A stretch of 53,499 bases of DNA from the IMG/VR virus record IMGVR_UViG_3300042691_036629, positions 1 to 53,499 of that record; one strand, given 5' to 3'. The translations under genes were made by a program, and so were the position numbers. Below the pieces are notes generated by a model. That model was not told the DNA's origin. It saw only the letters and a list, made by a program, of their open reading frames with translations, and made no database searches. This document shows, in pieces, positions 1 to 8,576 of this stretch (positions within the stretch are counted from its first letter, which is position 1; every line of letters starts with the position of its first letter). The stretch comes from a virus.

Positions 1-33
1 AAGAAATTAGAAAAAGAATTTAAAAACAAATAA
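1..33 (+). CDS. 3' end of an upstream gene (partial)
   Basis: The first eleven codons of the window read KKLEKEFKNK followed by TAA in frame 1, five bases before the next start codon. The lysine/glutamate-rich composition fits the end of a phage protein co-directional with the NusG-like gene. Only the tail is visible, so no function can be given. Confidence 0.4.
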   Translation, partial: KKLEKEFKNK

Positions 34-38
34 TAGTT

Positions 39-596
39 ATGGTTACAATAGAGAAAAAAACTAAAACAAATTGGTACGTAGTTAGAACAGCTACAAATAA
101 AGAAAAATCAGTTGCTGAGAAAATTCAAAAGCAATCTGAGACAGGTGATCTTATGAATAAGGTTAGTCAAGTTATTGTTCCAACCGAAACATCATTTTAT
201 CTTAAAAATGGTAAAAAGGTTAAACGTGAGAAGGTTAAATTCCCAGGTTATATCTTTGTTCAAACAAACGCAATTGGTGAGTTAAAATACTTCTTAAAAG
301 GTACAAATGGTGCTGGTGGGTTCTTAACCAACAGAGCGGGTGATGTAGTTCCTCTTTCAAATGCTGAAGTTAGTAGAATGATTGGTGAGTATGAAGAATC
401 TAAAATTGAGAAACCAGAAGAAATGAGTAAATATTTACCAGGAGAAGAAGTTACTATTTTAGATGGTCCTTTTTCTAACTTTAATGGTAAAGTTGAGTCA
501 GTTAAAGGTGATAAAGTTAAGGTTGAAGTTTCTATCTTTGGAAGAGTTAATCTAATTGAATTGGGTACACTTCAAATTGATAAAAAGAGAGATTAA
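39..596 (+). CDS. nusG: NusG-like transcription elongation/antitermination factor
   Basis: The 185-residue protein has the NusG layout: an N-terminal NGN domain starting WYVVRT (residues 12-17), the family signature KVKFPGYIFVQ near residues 66-76, and a C-terminal KOW domain around residues 133-165 (PGEEVTILDGPFSNFNGKV). Length equals that of bacterial NusG. NusG binds the beta' clamp helices of RNA polymerase and modulates pausing and Rho termination. A phage copy probably tunes host polymerase on phage operons. It is followed by a convergent minus-strand gene that overlaps its stop by 4 bases. It could instead be an RfaH-like specialised paralogue. Confidence 0.9.
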   Translation: MVTIEKKTKTNWYVVRTATNKEKSVAEKIQKQSETGDLMNKVSQVIVPTETSFYLKNGKKVKREKVKFPGYIFVQTNAIGELKYFLKGTNGAGGFLTNRAGDVVPLSNAEVSRMIGEYEESKIEKPEEMSKYLPGEEVTILDGPFSNFNGKVESVKGDKVKVEVSIFGRVNLIELGTLQIDKKRD

Positions 597-937
597 TTAT
601 AAAGAAATTTTTCATATTTTTCTTCATCTTTTAAATTAATTTCCATTACAGTTTCTTTTAATGGTGTTGTGAAAGTTACTATAACATAAGTTAGGTAATC
701 TGTTTCAACACCATTTAATAATTCATCTAATAAAATATCTCTTTCGGAATCTTTATCTAATCTTTCACCAGTATCAATCCTTAAATTAATTTTCCAAGGT
801 AATCTTTTATTAACATAACTAATAACAGATGTTTTGTAAACATTTGGCTGTCTCATTTGTCTTTTAAATAAGAATAAAGAAAATATTACTATTCTAGTTA
901 TGTATTGGTGATAAACTTGATTAACATCTAATTTCAT
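593..937 (-). CDS. hypothetical protein, 114 aa
   Basis: This is an uninterrupted frame converging on the NusG-like gene, with a 4-base overlap at the 3' ends. The protein begins MKLDVNQVYHQYITRIV and has a mixed alpha/beta composition with a likely beta strand near residues 81-95 (DYLTYVIVTFTT). I recognise no family. It resembles the many small single-domain proteins of large phages. Confidence 0.6.
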   Translation of the reverse strand: MKLDVNQVYHQYITRIVIFSLFLFKRQMRQPNVYKTSVISYVNKRLPWKINLRIDTGERLDKDSERDILLDELLNGVETDYLTYVIVTFTTPLKETVMEINLKDEEKYEKFLYN

Positions 938-1121
938 AGCTTATTTATTAAACTATTTACCTTCTGTTTTATCAATTTTGATCAATTTGAAAAGTCTTGG
1001 ATAGTAAATATTTTGTTTTTAGTTTCATAATCAATAGTTTATATATTATCTAATAATAATAATTATTTCGGGAAGCTTTGATTTTACTAAAAAAATGGTT
1101 ATTATTGTAAAAATTTTTTTT

Positions 1122-1655
1122 ATGGCAAGAAGTTCGGAAAAATGGGAACACCAATTTATAATAGCAAAGACCCTATTAGAGTCAATGGAGCCTTATAAGG
1201 ATAATGATGATTTGATTAGATCTTTTTGTGTTGGGTTGAGAAATCCAATTGTTTTTGATAATCAAGTTACTGAAGCTTATCACTTTCTACCTTATAAATT
1301 AGAAGAATATGAAAATGTTAAAGGTCCTCTTACAGAAGATCATTTAATCGGTATTAGTAATATAGTTCTTTATATCTTTAAAAATGAAATCTATAAAAGA
1401 TGGAATACAGTTGAAGATTTTAAAAGAACTTTAAAAGCATTCCAAGTTTTACTTACAGTACCAAAGGCATTAAACGATAAAGGTTCTTATAAACATGGTT
1501 GGCAATTTAATGTTGATAATATTAACGAATGTATAAGTTGGGATGTTAAACTTAAAAATGAGAATATTAACTACCTAATTGATGAATCTGGTAATCAAGT
1601 CTCTGTTGATGATGTTTGGAATGAATGGTATCAACAATACTCTGACTTTTTGTAA
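1122..1655 (+). CDS. hypothetical protein, 177 aa
   Basis: The chosen start gives MARSSEKWEHQFIIAKTLLE. An in-frame ATG at 1095 would add nine mostly hydrophobic residues (MVIIVKIFF), which look like read-back of the A/T-rich leader, so I prefer 1122. The protein is soluble and tryptophan-rich towards the C terminus (WQFNVDNI, WNEWYQQY). No known motif. A 157-base gap upstream separates it from the minus-strand gene and should hold both promoters. Confidence 0.7.
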   Translation: MARSSEKWEHQFIIAKTLLESMEPYKDNDDLIRSFCVGLRNPIVFDNQVTEAYHFLPYKLEEYENVKGPLTEDHLIGISNIVLYIFKNEIYKRWNTVEDFKRTLKAFQVLLTVPKALNDKGSYKHGWQFNVDNINECISWDVKLKNENINYLIDESGNQVSVDDVWNEWYQQYSDFL

Positions 1656-1685
1656 ACAAAACTAGTTTTTAGTTATAAAATAGAC

Positions 1686-1898
1686 ATGTATAAAGAAATA
1701 GATGTTGATTTCATAGAATTCTATGTTAAGAAAAAATATAATCAAAATTTAGACAAATATTTTGAAGTTTCTAGACCCGCTCTATCCGTTTGGAGAAAAA
1801 ATGGAATTCCACAAATTCGCGTAGATGAATTTATGAGAAGAGAAAAATCTTTTGATATTATTGAATTATTTTCAAGAATTTATAAAAGGGAGAGTTAA
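1686..1898 (+). CDS. small Cro/CI-type helix-turn-helix protein
   Basis: In this 70-residue protein the segment LDKYFEVSRPALSVWRKNG (about residues 22-40) fits a helix-turn-helix in which SRPALSVWR is the recognition helix and GIP the following turn, as in small Cro-like repressors. This suggests a phage transcription regulator, but I see no operator repeats to support a target. Its 3' end overlaps the upstream extension of the HNH frame, not the preferred HNH start. Confidence 0.65.
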   Translation: MYKEIDVDFIEFYVKKKYNQNLDKYFEVSRPALSVWRKNGIPQIRVDEFMRREKSFDIIELFSRIYKRES

Positions 1899-1932
1899 CA
1901 ATTTTATATATAATTATAAAATTGTTAATCTT

Positions 1933-2712
1933 ATGAAAGTATGTAGTAAATGTGGATTAGAAAAAGATTTTAGTGAGTATCATAAATTTAAACATTCAAA
2001 AGATGGTTTAAAGTCACAATGTAAAGTTTGTATTCTTTTAAAAGAGAAAGAAAGAAGATCAACAGATGAATATAAATTAAATCAAAAAGAATATAATCAA
2101 TCAATTCCAAAAGAAATTAAAAAATCAAATAGAAGAAAACACTATTTAAAAAACATAGAAAAAATATCCGAACAAAATAAAAAATATAGAGAAGATAACA
2201 AGGAATATTTTATTGAATATAATAAAAAATATAGAGAGGATAACAAAGAAAAAATATCTGATAAAAGTAAAAAATATAGAGAGAATAACAAAGAATCTAT
2301 TAAAGTATGGAGGGAAAATAATCCTGATAAAATTAAAGGATATAGAGAAAAATATTCAAAATCGGAATCTTGTAAAGAGCACCGAAAAAATTGGTATAGA
2401 TCTATAAAAAAAAGAAGTCCACATGTTCTGGCTTGGCGTACAATATTAAATAATACATTAAAAAGATTTGGTAAACAAAAAGAAGATGAAACTATTAAAC
2501 TTCTTGGATATTCTGCTATACAATTAAAGGAATATATCGAAAGTTTATTTACAGAAGGTATGAGTTGGGACAATTATGGTGAGTGGCATATAGATCATAT
2601 AAAACCAGTTTCATCATATGACTCAGATACACCAGTTGATGTTGTAAATTCTCTTGAAAATTTACAACCCTTATGGGCTTTTGATAATCTAAGTAAAGGA
2701 AATAAAATATAA
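1933..2712 (+). CDS. HNH homing endonuclease with N-terminal zinc finger
   Basis: From the chosen start the 259-residue protein opens with CSKCGLEKDFSEYHKF then CKVC, a two-CxxC zinc finger. A long Lys/Glu/Asn-rich middle has repeated YRE(D/N)NKE units. The C-terminal HNH nuclease contains WHIDHIKP, NLENLQPL and DNLSKGNK. The longer frame from 1852 adds 27 residues of poor quality that overlap the HTH gene. Two close relatives lie at 26451 and 38751. Free-standing HNH enzymes of this type spread between phages by homing. This copy sits next to the Dam-type gene, a possible target locus. Confidence 0.85.
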   Translation: MKVCSKCGLEKDFSEYHKFKHSKDGLKSQCKVCILLKEKERRSTDEYKLNQKEYNQSIPKEIKKSNRRKHYLKNIEKISEQNKKYREDNKEYFIEYNKKYREDNKEKISDKSKKYRENNKESIKVWRENNPDKIKGYREKYSKSESCKEHRKNWYRSIKKRSPHVLAWRTILNNTLKRFGKQKEDETIKLLGYSAIQLKEYIESLFTEGMSWDNYGEWHIDHIKPVSSYDSDTPVDVVNSLENLQPLWAFDNLSKGNKI

Positions 2713-2730
2713 AAAATAATTCAAATAAAA

Positions 2731-3597
2731 ATGATTTCATACATGGGAGCCAAAGGCGGCGCAATGGGTAAGTGGATTGAAGAATTTATACCAAAAGATA
2801 TAAAAATATTTTCAGAACCATTTAGTGGTATGTTTAACGTATATTTAACAATGGATTTAGATAAATATACAAACTTAGAAAAAGTAATTTATAATGATTT
2901 TAATGTATTAAATGCCAATATATTTGCATGTGCTAGAAATTATAAAAAATTTTATTCATATTTAGAAAAACAAGAATGTCAACAAAAAAGAATTGATAAC
3001 TCTCCAACAGATTCAAAATTTAAGGAATGGTTTAATCAGTATCAAAAAGAGATATTTACTAATCAACCAAAATTAGATATGGATAATCCAGATTATGAGA
3101 GTGCTGTTAAATACTCGTATGTATTATCCCAAGTTTTTTCGGGTTCTAAACCAGAAACTAGTTCATTTATAGATTTAAAAGGTAAGTATAATTGTAAGTT
3201 TGAATCATTCAGAAAAAAAATGAATGGTACTAACCACGGAAAAAGTATATTAAAACATCTTGATGGTATTACAAATGTTGAAAGTATGGACTTTGAAGAT
3301 TTGATGTTAAAATATGATAGTCCAGAAACTTATTTTTATTTAGATCCTCCGTATTATAACTGTGAAACATATTATAGCAATCATGAATTTGGGTTGCAAA
3401 CACATAAGAGGTTAGCTGATTGTATTAAAAAGTTAAAGGCTAAATGGTCTCTATCTTATTACTACTTCCCAGAATTAGAAGAGTGGTTTCCAAAAGATAA
3501 GTACCGCTGGGAAGAAAAAGAATTTAATAAAATATCAGGTGCTAAAAAAGGTCAAGAAACCAAAAAGGGTACTGAACTTTTAATTATGAATTACTAA
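2731..3597 (+). CDS. DNA adenine N6-methyltransferase (Dam/D12 class)
   Basis: The 288-residue protein has the D12-class order of motifs: an N-terminal MGAKGG, a SAM-binding-like EPFSGMF (residues 29-35, replacing the usual FxGxG) and the catalytic DPPYY at 205-209. The end, GTELLIMNY, is typical of Dam proteins. Such enzymes methylate adenine, often in GATC, and can protect phage DNA from restriction or mark it. A second, sequence-divergent D12 gene lies at 50450. The FSGMF variant is noteworthy because the canonical glycine-rich loop is altered. Its stop codon overlaps the next start by one base. Confidence 0.85.
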   Translation: MISYMGAKGGAMGKWIEEFIPKDIKIFSEPFSGMFNVYLTMDLDKYTNLEKVIYNDFNVLNANIFACARNYKKFYSYLEKQECQQKRIDNSPTDSKFKEWFNQYQKEIFTNQPKLDMDNPDYESAVKYSYVLSQVFSGSKPETSSFIDLKGKYNCKFESFRKKMNGTNHGKSILKHLDGITNVESMDFEDLMLKYDSPETYFYLDPPYYNCETYYSNHEFGLQTHKRLADCIKKLKAKWSLSYYYFPELEEWFPKDKYRWEEKEFNKISGAKKGQETKKGTELLIMNY

Positions 3598-3791
3598 TGA
3601 GTTATCAAATTGATAGTGATGGATTTGTAATATACAAAGGTGTTAAGTTGAGTTTAACGGTTGAACAGTTAAGTGATACTCGAATAATAACTGGTATATC
3701 AAGTGAAAAGTTGATTGAATATCAATACAAAAGAGAGATTGTTGAGATAAGAGATAAGAAGATAGATGAAATAATAAAACCACTCGATTGA
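3597..3791 (+). CDS. hypothetical protein, 64 aa
   Basis: It starts within the stop codon of the methyltransferase (TAATG), so it is translationally coupled to it. The sequence begins MSYQIDSDGFVIYKGVKLSL, looks beta-rich at the N terminus and helical and charged at the C terminus. The stop codon lies inside the terminator hairpin at 3776-3799. No family recognised. Confidence 0.6.
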   Translation: MSYQIDSDGFVIYKGVKLSLTVEQLSDTRIITGISSEKLIEYQYKREIVEIRDKKIDEIIKPLD

Positions 3792-3799
3792 GTGGTTTT
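3776..3799. terminator. bidirectional intrinsic terminator
   Basis: A 10-bp stem (AAAACCACTC / GAGTGGTTTT) with a GATT loop lies between convergent genes, with T-rich sequence on both sides. It includes the stop codon of the 64-aa gene. Confidence 0.8.
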
Positions 3800-3814
3800 A
3801 TTTTAAGTTTAAAA

Positions 3815-5221
3815 TTAAATCCTCCTAATTCCAGGCACAAACCCATATTTAAAGTTTTTCTTTGCCCATTCATAATCATCTTTATTCAATGGATTATCAT
3901 CGTTGCAACTTCCAGCCCAATAATAACCTTTTACTTCTTTAGGACCTTCTTTTAATGATTTTATCCTATTTCTATCACAATTAAAATTACCTCCTATTGA
4001 TCTTGGTGATCCTTCTAAAGAAGTTAATATATTAAATGAACAATCAAAACTACCACTAACTTTTCCAAATTTAAGAGGAATTTTTTTCAAACCATTATTA
4101 CTAATATTTACCGTTCCATCAACATCAACTGTTCCATCTGAGTTAATTTTATAATTCTTAATACCGAGTTCTGAACAAATTCCATCAATACCAAGATCTT
4201 TTTCATCTAAATCAACAACATATTTATCTTCCTGATCATTATAAACTCTATTATTTAGACAGAAAGTTCCAATTGACTTATTAAAATATTCATTTAATAT
4301 ATTATCAACCGTTTTTTTAAATTCACTTCTATTAACACCATACATATGTTTACTCGTATATAAATTAGTTATATCACGATCTAAACCATCCTCGATGTAT
4401 AATCCCTCTTCTTCATATTTTCTCTCCATTTCAGGACTTATTTCTTTATGAGTAGCTACAACTTTACCTGATCTATCTTTAACAGTATAAAGAGTAGGAT
4501 GGTATGGTTTTATATTCAAAACACCCAATGGGTTATTAATGTTTTTATCATTTTTATTTATCAAATAAGATATTAGTGATCCTTCTTGAACTTCTTTAAT
4601 TAAATACTTGACATTAACACCATCACTTTTATATTTCATTATCTTATCGTTAATTTCTCTTATTTTCTTATCATCATTAGATTTCTTAGCACTTTCTAAT
4701 TCATCCATTAATTTAGTTAAACGATTAGATTTATCTGTTCCAATTGTCATACAATTTGTCCAATTTCTATCTGTATCGGATCCAGTAATATCATATGGGT
4801 GTCTTGATATAACAACTAAAAGATCTTCTTTTGAAGTAGATGTTAAGGCTTTTCTTTTCTCATCCTCGACAAACTTTTTATTTAAATCTTCATTTTTAAA
4901 TCTAGTTAACAACTTACCAATTGTGGTTTCGTTTTTAGAATTATTAAACTTAGCACTTCCTTTAACATAATCAACAATCTGACAATCATTTTCTTTTAGA
5001 AATTTATCAATCTCTTCATGAATTTTTGAGACATATCCTTTTATTTCCTCTTTAACTAAAGGTATATAAATACGATAGTAATTTTTATCATGCTCATACT
5101 TATCACCAAGTTTCTTAAAAATATCTAAATATCTTTCCCTATCAAATTCTTTAACATATTCCCTAAATTGACTAGGTTTTAAAGCTTCGTTAAAATTTTT
5201 AAAACTATTTAAATGTTTCAT
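3815..5221 (-). CDS. leader-bearing phage protein with leucine-rich-repeat-like C terminus
   Basis: The 468-residue protein begins MKHLNSFKNFNEA, the shared leader discussed in the findings. The central part contains SRHPYDITGSDTDRNWTNCM (about residues 133-152), a stretch I associate with uncharacterised proteins of large phages. The C-terminal 90 residues look like short leucine-rich repeats (NISNNGLKKIPLKF, SFDCSFNILTSLEG, NFNCDRNRIKSLKEG). LRRs usually bind proteins. It is the last gene of a five-gene minus-strand run whose members all carry the leader. Function unknown, but head packaging is inferred from the leader. Confidence 0.75.
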   Translation of the reverse strand: MKHLNSFKNFNEALKPSQFREYVKEFDRERYLDIFKKLGDKYEHDKNYYRIYIPLVKEEIKGYVSKIHEEIDKFLKENDCQIVDYVKGSAKFNNSKNETTIGKLLTRFKNEDLNKKFVEDEKRKALTSTSKEDLLVVISRHPYDITGSDTDRNWTNCMTIGTDKSNRLTKLMDELESAKKSNDDKKIREINDKIMKYKSDGVNVKYLIKEVQEGSLISYLINKNDKNINNPLGVLNIKPYHPTLYTVKDRSGKVVATHKEISPEMERKYEEEGLYIEDGLDRDITNLYTSKHMYGVNRSEFKKTVDNILNEYFNKSIGTFCLNNRVYNDQEDKYVVDLDEKDLGIDGICSELGIKNYKINSDGTVDVDGTVNISNNGLKKIPLKFGKVSGSFDCSFNILTSLEGSPRSIGGNFNCDRNRIKSLKEGPKEVKGYYWAGSCNDDNPLNKDDYEWAKKNFKYGFVPGIRRI

Positions 5222-5257
5222 ATTTTTATTTTTTTTTTATATTTTTATTTTTTTATA

Positions 5258-6100
5258 TTATAAACTAATTATAACTTTTTCACCTTCAGCTACTATATTT
5301 TCACTTGGTATATAATCTAAATGATCTCTTAAAAGATCAACAAATCTATCTAAGAATTCTTTAGATGCATCTTTTATATTTATTGAAATTCCAGATGTGT
5401 AAAGTTTATTATCTAATTCCAAACTTCCAAATAATTTAACTGAATTAAATAAAAGAAATGTATTATAACTAAAAGAATATCCTTCATCTTCAATAAGATA
5501 TGATATTGTGTTAATATCTTTTAATAAATCTTTAATTTCTTCATTATTTTTTTTGATATCCTCTTCACTTTTACCATCATTTATGTATTCTGATAATGAG
5601 AATAATTTATTTAAAAATTTACATTCTTTTTCATAATCATCTTTATCGATAACTTTCCATATATCCGAATTAGTTTCTACATATCCATTTGATTTCAAAA
5701 ATCCATGTATAAAAGTCTTAATTTCATTATCATAACCTTTGAATTTATTACAATTAACATCTCGACCCATCTGTATGTCACTTCTAGTTGTGATTTTTCT
5801 CCTAATTTTACTTCTAAGTGTGTTTCTATCAAGTCCTCTGTTATTTATCTCATTCAAAAGTTGATCCATAAGTTCACTCAACTGATTGAATGATGCTAAT
5901 ATTATTTTTGTGTATTGTTCATTAGTAAGATTTCTTCCTATATACTTACACTCATGTGTTATATCACTTACTCTAGGATCCCCAATGGTCCAGTATTTAT
6001 TGCTCTCACCTGCGTAATTAGCGCTAGTCAATTGAACTAAGAACTTATCGCTTATTACTGTTAAATCAGTTGCCTCATTAAAATTTTTTAAATATTTCAT
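5258..6100 (-). CDS. leader-bearing hypothetical protein, 280 aa
   Basis: It begins MKYLKNFNEATDLTV, with the F-N-E-A form of the shared leader. The rest is mixed helix and strand with no recognised motif. A charged stretch near residues 180-200 (EDIKKNNEEIKDLLKDI) is likely a coiled coil. It is ten bases downstream of the 320-aa leader gene and co-oriented with it, so probably co-transcribed. Confidence 0.7.
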   Translation of the reverse strand: MKYLKNFNEATDLTVISDKFLVQLTSANYAGESNKYWTIGDPRVSDITHECKYIGRNLTNEQYTKIILASFNQLSELMDQLLNEINNRGLDRNTLRSKIRRKITTRSDIQMGRDVNCNKFKGYDNEIKTFIHGFLKSNGYVETNSDIWKVIDKDDYEKECKFLNKLFSLSEYINDGKSEEDIKKNNEEIKDLLKDINTISYLIEDEGYSFSYNTFLLFNSVKLFGSLELDNKLYTSGISINIKDASKEFLDRFVDLLRDHLDYIPSENIVAEGEKVIISL

Positions 6101-6110
6101 ATTTTACTCT

Positions 6111-7073
6111 TTATTTCTTATAAAATTCTTCTATTTTATCAACTCTTATTAATAATACATTAGAGTCAGTCCAAATTTCATGTCCTGGAGTTGGTTCTTT
6201 TAAATCATAAATTTTTTCATCATCATTATATGTATTCCCTCTATATTCATATGATGGTAAATTTCCAAATGATTTTTTATATTCTAAATAACTCATTTTC
6301 TTAATACCCATAGATTCTGGTGAGAATAAAGTATTTAGAACATCAATAGTTAAAGGTTTTTTTGGATTTTCCGAGAAAACCCAACTATCACCGGATGTAT
6401 CAACTTTACTACAAAATTCTAAAACATCTTCCCAATCTTCAATGGAATCAGCAGCTCGATTGGTCGATGACCTCATCCATGATTCGAAATCAATAGGATC
6501 ATCCGGATACATTAATTCATCTTTTGATTTTGGAATCCTTATAATATTCAGTTTTGATATATTATTAATATCAATATTTTGATTTATTTTATTACCTATC
6601 AAAACATTTAATAATTTTGAAAACTCATGAGTCAACTCGACATTGTGCATATCAAAATTAGGAACTATTCCCCAATTAGATCCATTAAAAGGGATAACCC
6701 TATATAAGTTATTTCTATATTCCATAAAAGTTCTCATTGAAGTTGAGCATATTAATTGTCTTTTTGGATAAGAACTCCAAGAGTTTAAATGATTTATAAG
6801 AGGAGTGTGTAGATAATTTTTACCAGAAACTCCTTGCATACTTTTTCTATAAGTAACACCATCATGTTTATATGAATTCCTAGGACTCCAATATGATGAA
6901 TTTACATAAAGATATGAATCATTAGATGAAATTGATCTGTATATGGGTCTATCTTCCCATTTAAAATCAGAACATTTTTCTTTTAAAATTCTTTCGAATT
7001 CTTCTTTAGTTAAACTTTTATTTTCATTTAAATTGAAATTTTCATAAAGTTTCAAATATTTTAAATATCTCAT
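6111..7073 (-). CDS. leader-bearing hypothetical protein, 320 aa
   Basis: It begins MRYLKYLKLYENFNLNENK, a longer version of the shared leader with YENF and LNE. The middle contains YRSISSNDSYLYVNSSYWSP and LICSTSMRTFMEYRNNLYRVIPF, reminiscent of ADP-ribosyltransferase R-S-x layouts (YRSIS, STS, E), but the motif order is not convincing and I do not assign the activity. It is in the middle of the five-gene leader run. Confidence 0.7.
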   Translation of the reverse strand: MRYLKYLKLYENFNLNENKSLTKEEFERILKEKCSDFKWEDRPIYRSISSNDSYLYVNSSYWSPRNSYKHDGVTYRKSMQGVSGKNYLHTPLINHLNSWSSYPKRQLICSTSMRTFMEYRNNLYRVIPFNGSNWGIVPNFDMHNVELTHEFSKLLNVLIGNKINQNIDINNISKLNIIRIPKSKDELMYPDDPIDFESWMRSSTNRAADSIEDWEDVLEFCSKVDTSGDSWVFSENPKKPLTIDVLNTLFSPESMGIKKMSYLEYKKSFGNLPSYEYRGNTYNDDEKIYDLKEPTPGHEIWTDSNVLLIRVDKIEEFYKK

Positions 7074-7104
7074 ATTAAAATTTTATTTTTATATATATTT
7101 TTTT

Positions 7105-7461
7105 TCATTTATAAAATGAATAACTTGCTGAAGTTATTTTTTCTTCACCTTCATCCGTATCAGTACCAATCTCAAAATATGATAATTGGTATCCGTTAGA
7201 TTTCATATGACCAATTACTGATTTCATATGATAGTAAACCTTCTCTAAGTCTTTAAAATCATTAATAGGTATAATGATTTGAAAATCATTTTTATCAAAA
7301 TCGTCTATCTCATTATTATCAATAATATCTTGCATTGTTATTTCATCACCATCACCATGTAAATATATATCATAATGATCCATTAGATCTTGTAAATAAT
7401 CAACTAAATCAATTAGCTGAAACTCTTCTGAACTTTCGTTAAATTTTTTTAAATGTTTCAT
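7105..7461 (-). CDS. leader-bearing small acidic protein, 118 aa
   Basis: It begins MKHLKKFNESSEEFQ. The body is acidic with a DxDxD-like run (HGDGDEITMQDIIDNNEIDDFD, residues 36-57 in part). It overlaps the stop of the gene upstream of it (7458) by four bases, so the pair is translationally coupled. No family recognised. Confidence 0.7.
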   Translation of the reverse strand: MKHLKKFNESSEEFQLIDLVDYLQDLMDHYDIYLHGDGDEITMQDIIDNNEIDDFDKNDFQIIIPINDFKDLEKVYYHMKSVIGHMKSNGYQLSYFEIGTDTDEGEEKITSASYSFYK

Positions 7462-7853
7462 AATTTATTTAATTTTATATTTATTTCCAAACTCGGTGAT
7501 TTTGTTAATGTCTTTTTTATTTCATATTCTGGGTATTCATCTAATAATCTATTAATACTACTATCAACTCTTTGTGATATTTTTAACCAATTTTCAAAAA
7601 ACTCAGTTATCTCAGTATCATTACTATTATATTGACTTGGGTTATAATACCATTGATTAAATGGTTTGTCTATATCAAAACCAATTGAACTTTTCAACCA
7701 AGTTGATATAACTAATCGATAATTAACACTCTTTTTATATGAATATTCACATCTGAAATTATCATCTTCTATTACTTCTCTGAAACAACTTTCGATATAC
7801 TCAATATCCAATTCGTTTTCACTACTTTCATTAAATTTCTTTAAATATTTCAT
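7458..7853 (-). CDS. leader-bearing small protein, 131 aa
   Basis: It begins MKYLKKFNESSENEL, almost identical over the first twelve residues to its downstream neighbour while the remainder differs. That pattern suggests a selected leader rather than a recent gene duplication. It is the first gene of the minus-strand leader run; the promoter should lie in 7854-7914, the divergent gap. Function unknown. Confidence 0.7.
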   Translation of the reverse strand: MKYLKKFNESSENELDIEYIESCFREVIEDDNFRCEYSYKKSVNYRLVISTWLKSSIGFDIDKPFNQWYYNPSQYNSNDTEITEFFENWLKISQRVDSSINRLLDEYPEYEIKKTLTKSPSLEINIKLNKL

Positions 7854-7893
7854 AATTCTATATATTAATTCTCACTATTCAAAATTAATTTCC

Positions 7894-7901
7894 TATATTT
7901 G
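7894..7901 (+). promoter_or_regulatory. Bacteroidetes-type -7 element
   Basis: TATATTTG matches the TAnnTTTG -7 consensus of Bacteroidetes primary sigma factors and lies 13 bases before the 7915 start codon. No clear TTTG -33 element is present at the right distance. Confidence 0.5.
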
Positions 7902-7914
7902 TAAAAAGTATTTT

Positions 7915-8322
7915 ATGTTAAGAGAAGATAATTCAGGATTTGTAATATTTCCAACAAGAACCTCCACGAGGTTTAAAAGATTAGAAGCAGGTAAAACACT
8001 TGTTTATTTCGTTGCATTTGATATTGAAGATATTAATAGAGGTAAATACTGCCTTTCAAATCTTAACTTAGAATTACCTGGTGAATTCGTCGCAGACGAT
8101 ATTTCAAAAAATAATATTTATTTTGATAAAGACGGTTTGTCAATTCAATTAACTACTTCTATTTGTGTTGGGTGGTCAAATTATTCTTATGAAGATAATG
8201 ATGGATCTGATTGGGTTGCTACTTTTGATAAGTTAAGTAATGAGGGTAAGAAACTTTATTACTCTTTAAGAAAGTTACACAATAACAAAGAAATAAGAAT
8301 TTTAACATTTAATAATTACTAA
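7915..8322 (+). CDS. hypothetical protein, 135 aa
   Basis: A beta-rich soluble protein (MLREDNSGFVIFPTRTST at the start) with no membrane segment and no recognised motif. It follows a host-type -7 element, so it may be expressed early. It is transcribed divergently from the leader-gene run. Confidence 0.65.
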   Translation: MLREDNSGFVIFPTRTSTRFKRLEAGKTLVYFVAFDIEDINRGKYCLSNLNLELPGEFVADDISKNNIYFDKDGLSIQLTTSICVGWSNYSYEDNDGSDWVATFDKLSNEGKKLYYSLRKLHNNKEIRILTFNNY

Positions 8323-8325
8323 AAA

Positions 8326-8357
8326 TTTGGTGATTTAGAATAAACTTATTATATTTG
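8326..8357 (+). promoter_or_regulatory. Bacteroidetes-type promoter (TTTG-N20-TATATTTG)
   Basis: TTTG at 8326-8329 and TATATTTG at 8350-8357 are separated by 20 bases, matching the Bacteroidetes TTTG/TAnnTTTG consensus spacing. It lies 24 bases before the small membrane-protein start at 8382. It is the clearest host-type promoter in the window. Confidence 0.7.
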
Positions 8358-8381
8358 TTAAACAAATAAAAAATAGAAACA

Positions 8382-8555
8382 ATGGGAGACGCAATTTTAA
8401 ACACTATAACATATATGATATTAATTATCTTTATGATTGGTTTTGGAGTTATTATAACTATTGGTCTTTATAAGTTTATTAATGAAGATTTATTGGGTAA
8501 CAAACCAAAGAAAGATTTTAAAGTTACTAAACCTAACAGAAGTATAAGAAAATAA
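8382..8555 (+). CDS. small single-pass membrane protein, 57 aa
   Basis: The frame from ATG 8382 to TAA 8555 encodes MGDAILNTITYMILIIFMIG and continues with a hydrophobic segment to about residue 30, then a basic tail (KPKKDFKVTKPNRSIRK). This is one membrane helix with a positively charged cytoplasmic tail. A host-type promoter lies just upstream and the next gene starts 21 bases downstream. Small early membrane proteins often act on the host envelope or superinfection, but nothing here specifies the role. Confidence 0.6.
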   Translation: MGDAILNTITYMILIIFMIGFGVIITIGLYKFINEDLLGNKPKKDFKVTKPNRSIRK

Positions 8556-8576
8556 AAATTTAAATTTATATAAATT

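Noticed and set aside
1852-1932. N-terminal extension of the first HNH gene
   Set aside because: The extension overlaps the HTH gene and precedes a zinc-finger start (MKVCSKC) that is shared with the other two HNH copies.
2142-2573. Open frame of 143 codons on the minus strand across the HNH gene
   Set aside because: It is the antisense of a Lys/Glu-rich repeat, giving Ser/Leu/Phe-rich low-complexity protein; the plus strand has clear HNH motifs.
6111-7073. ADP-ribosyltransferase assignment for the 320-aa leader protein
   Set aside because: YRSIS and STS elements are suggestive, and injected ARTs are known in T4, but the catalytic glutamate motif is not visible in the right place.
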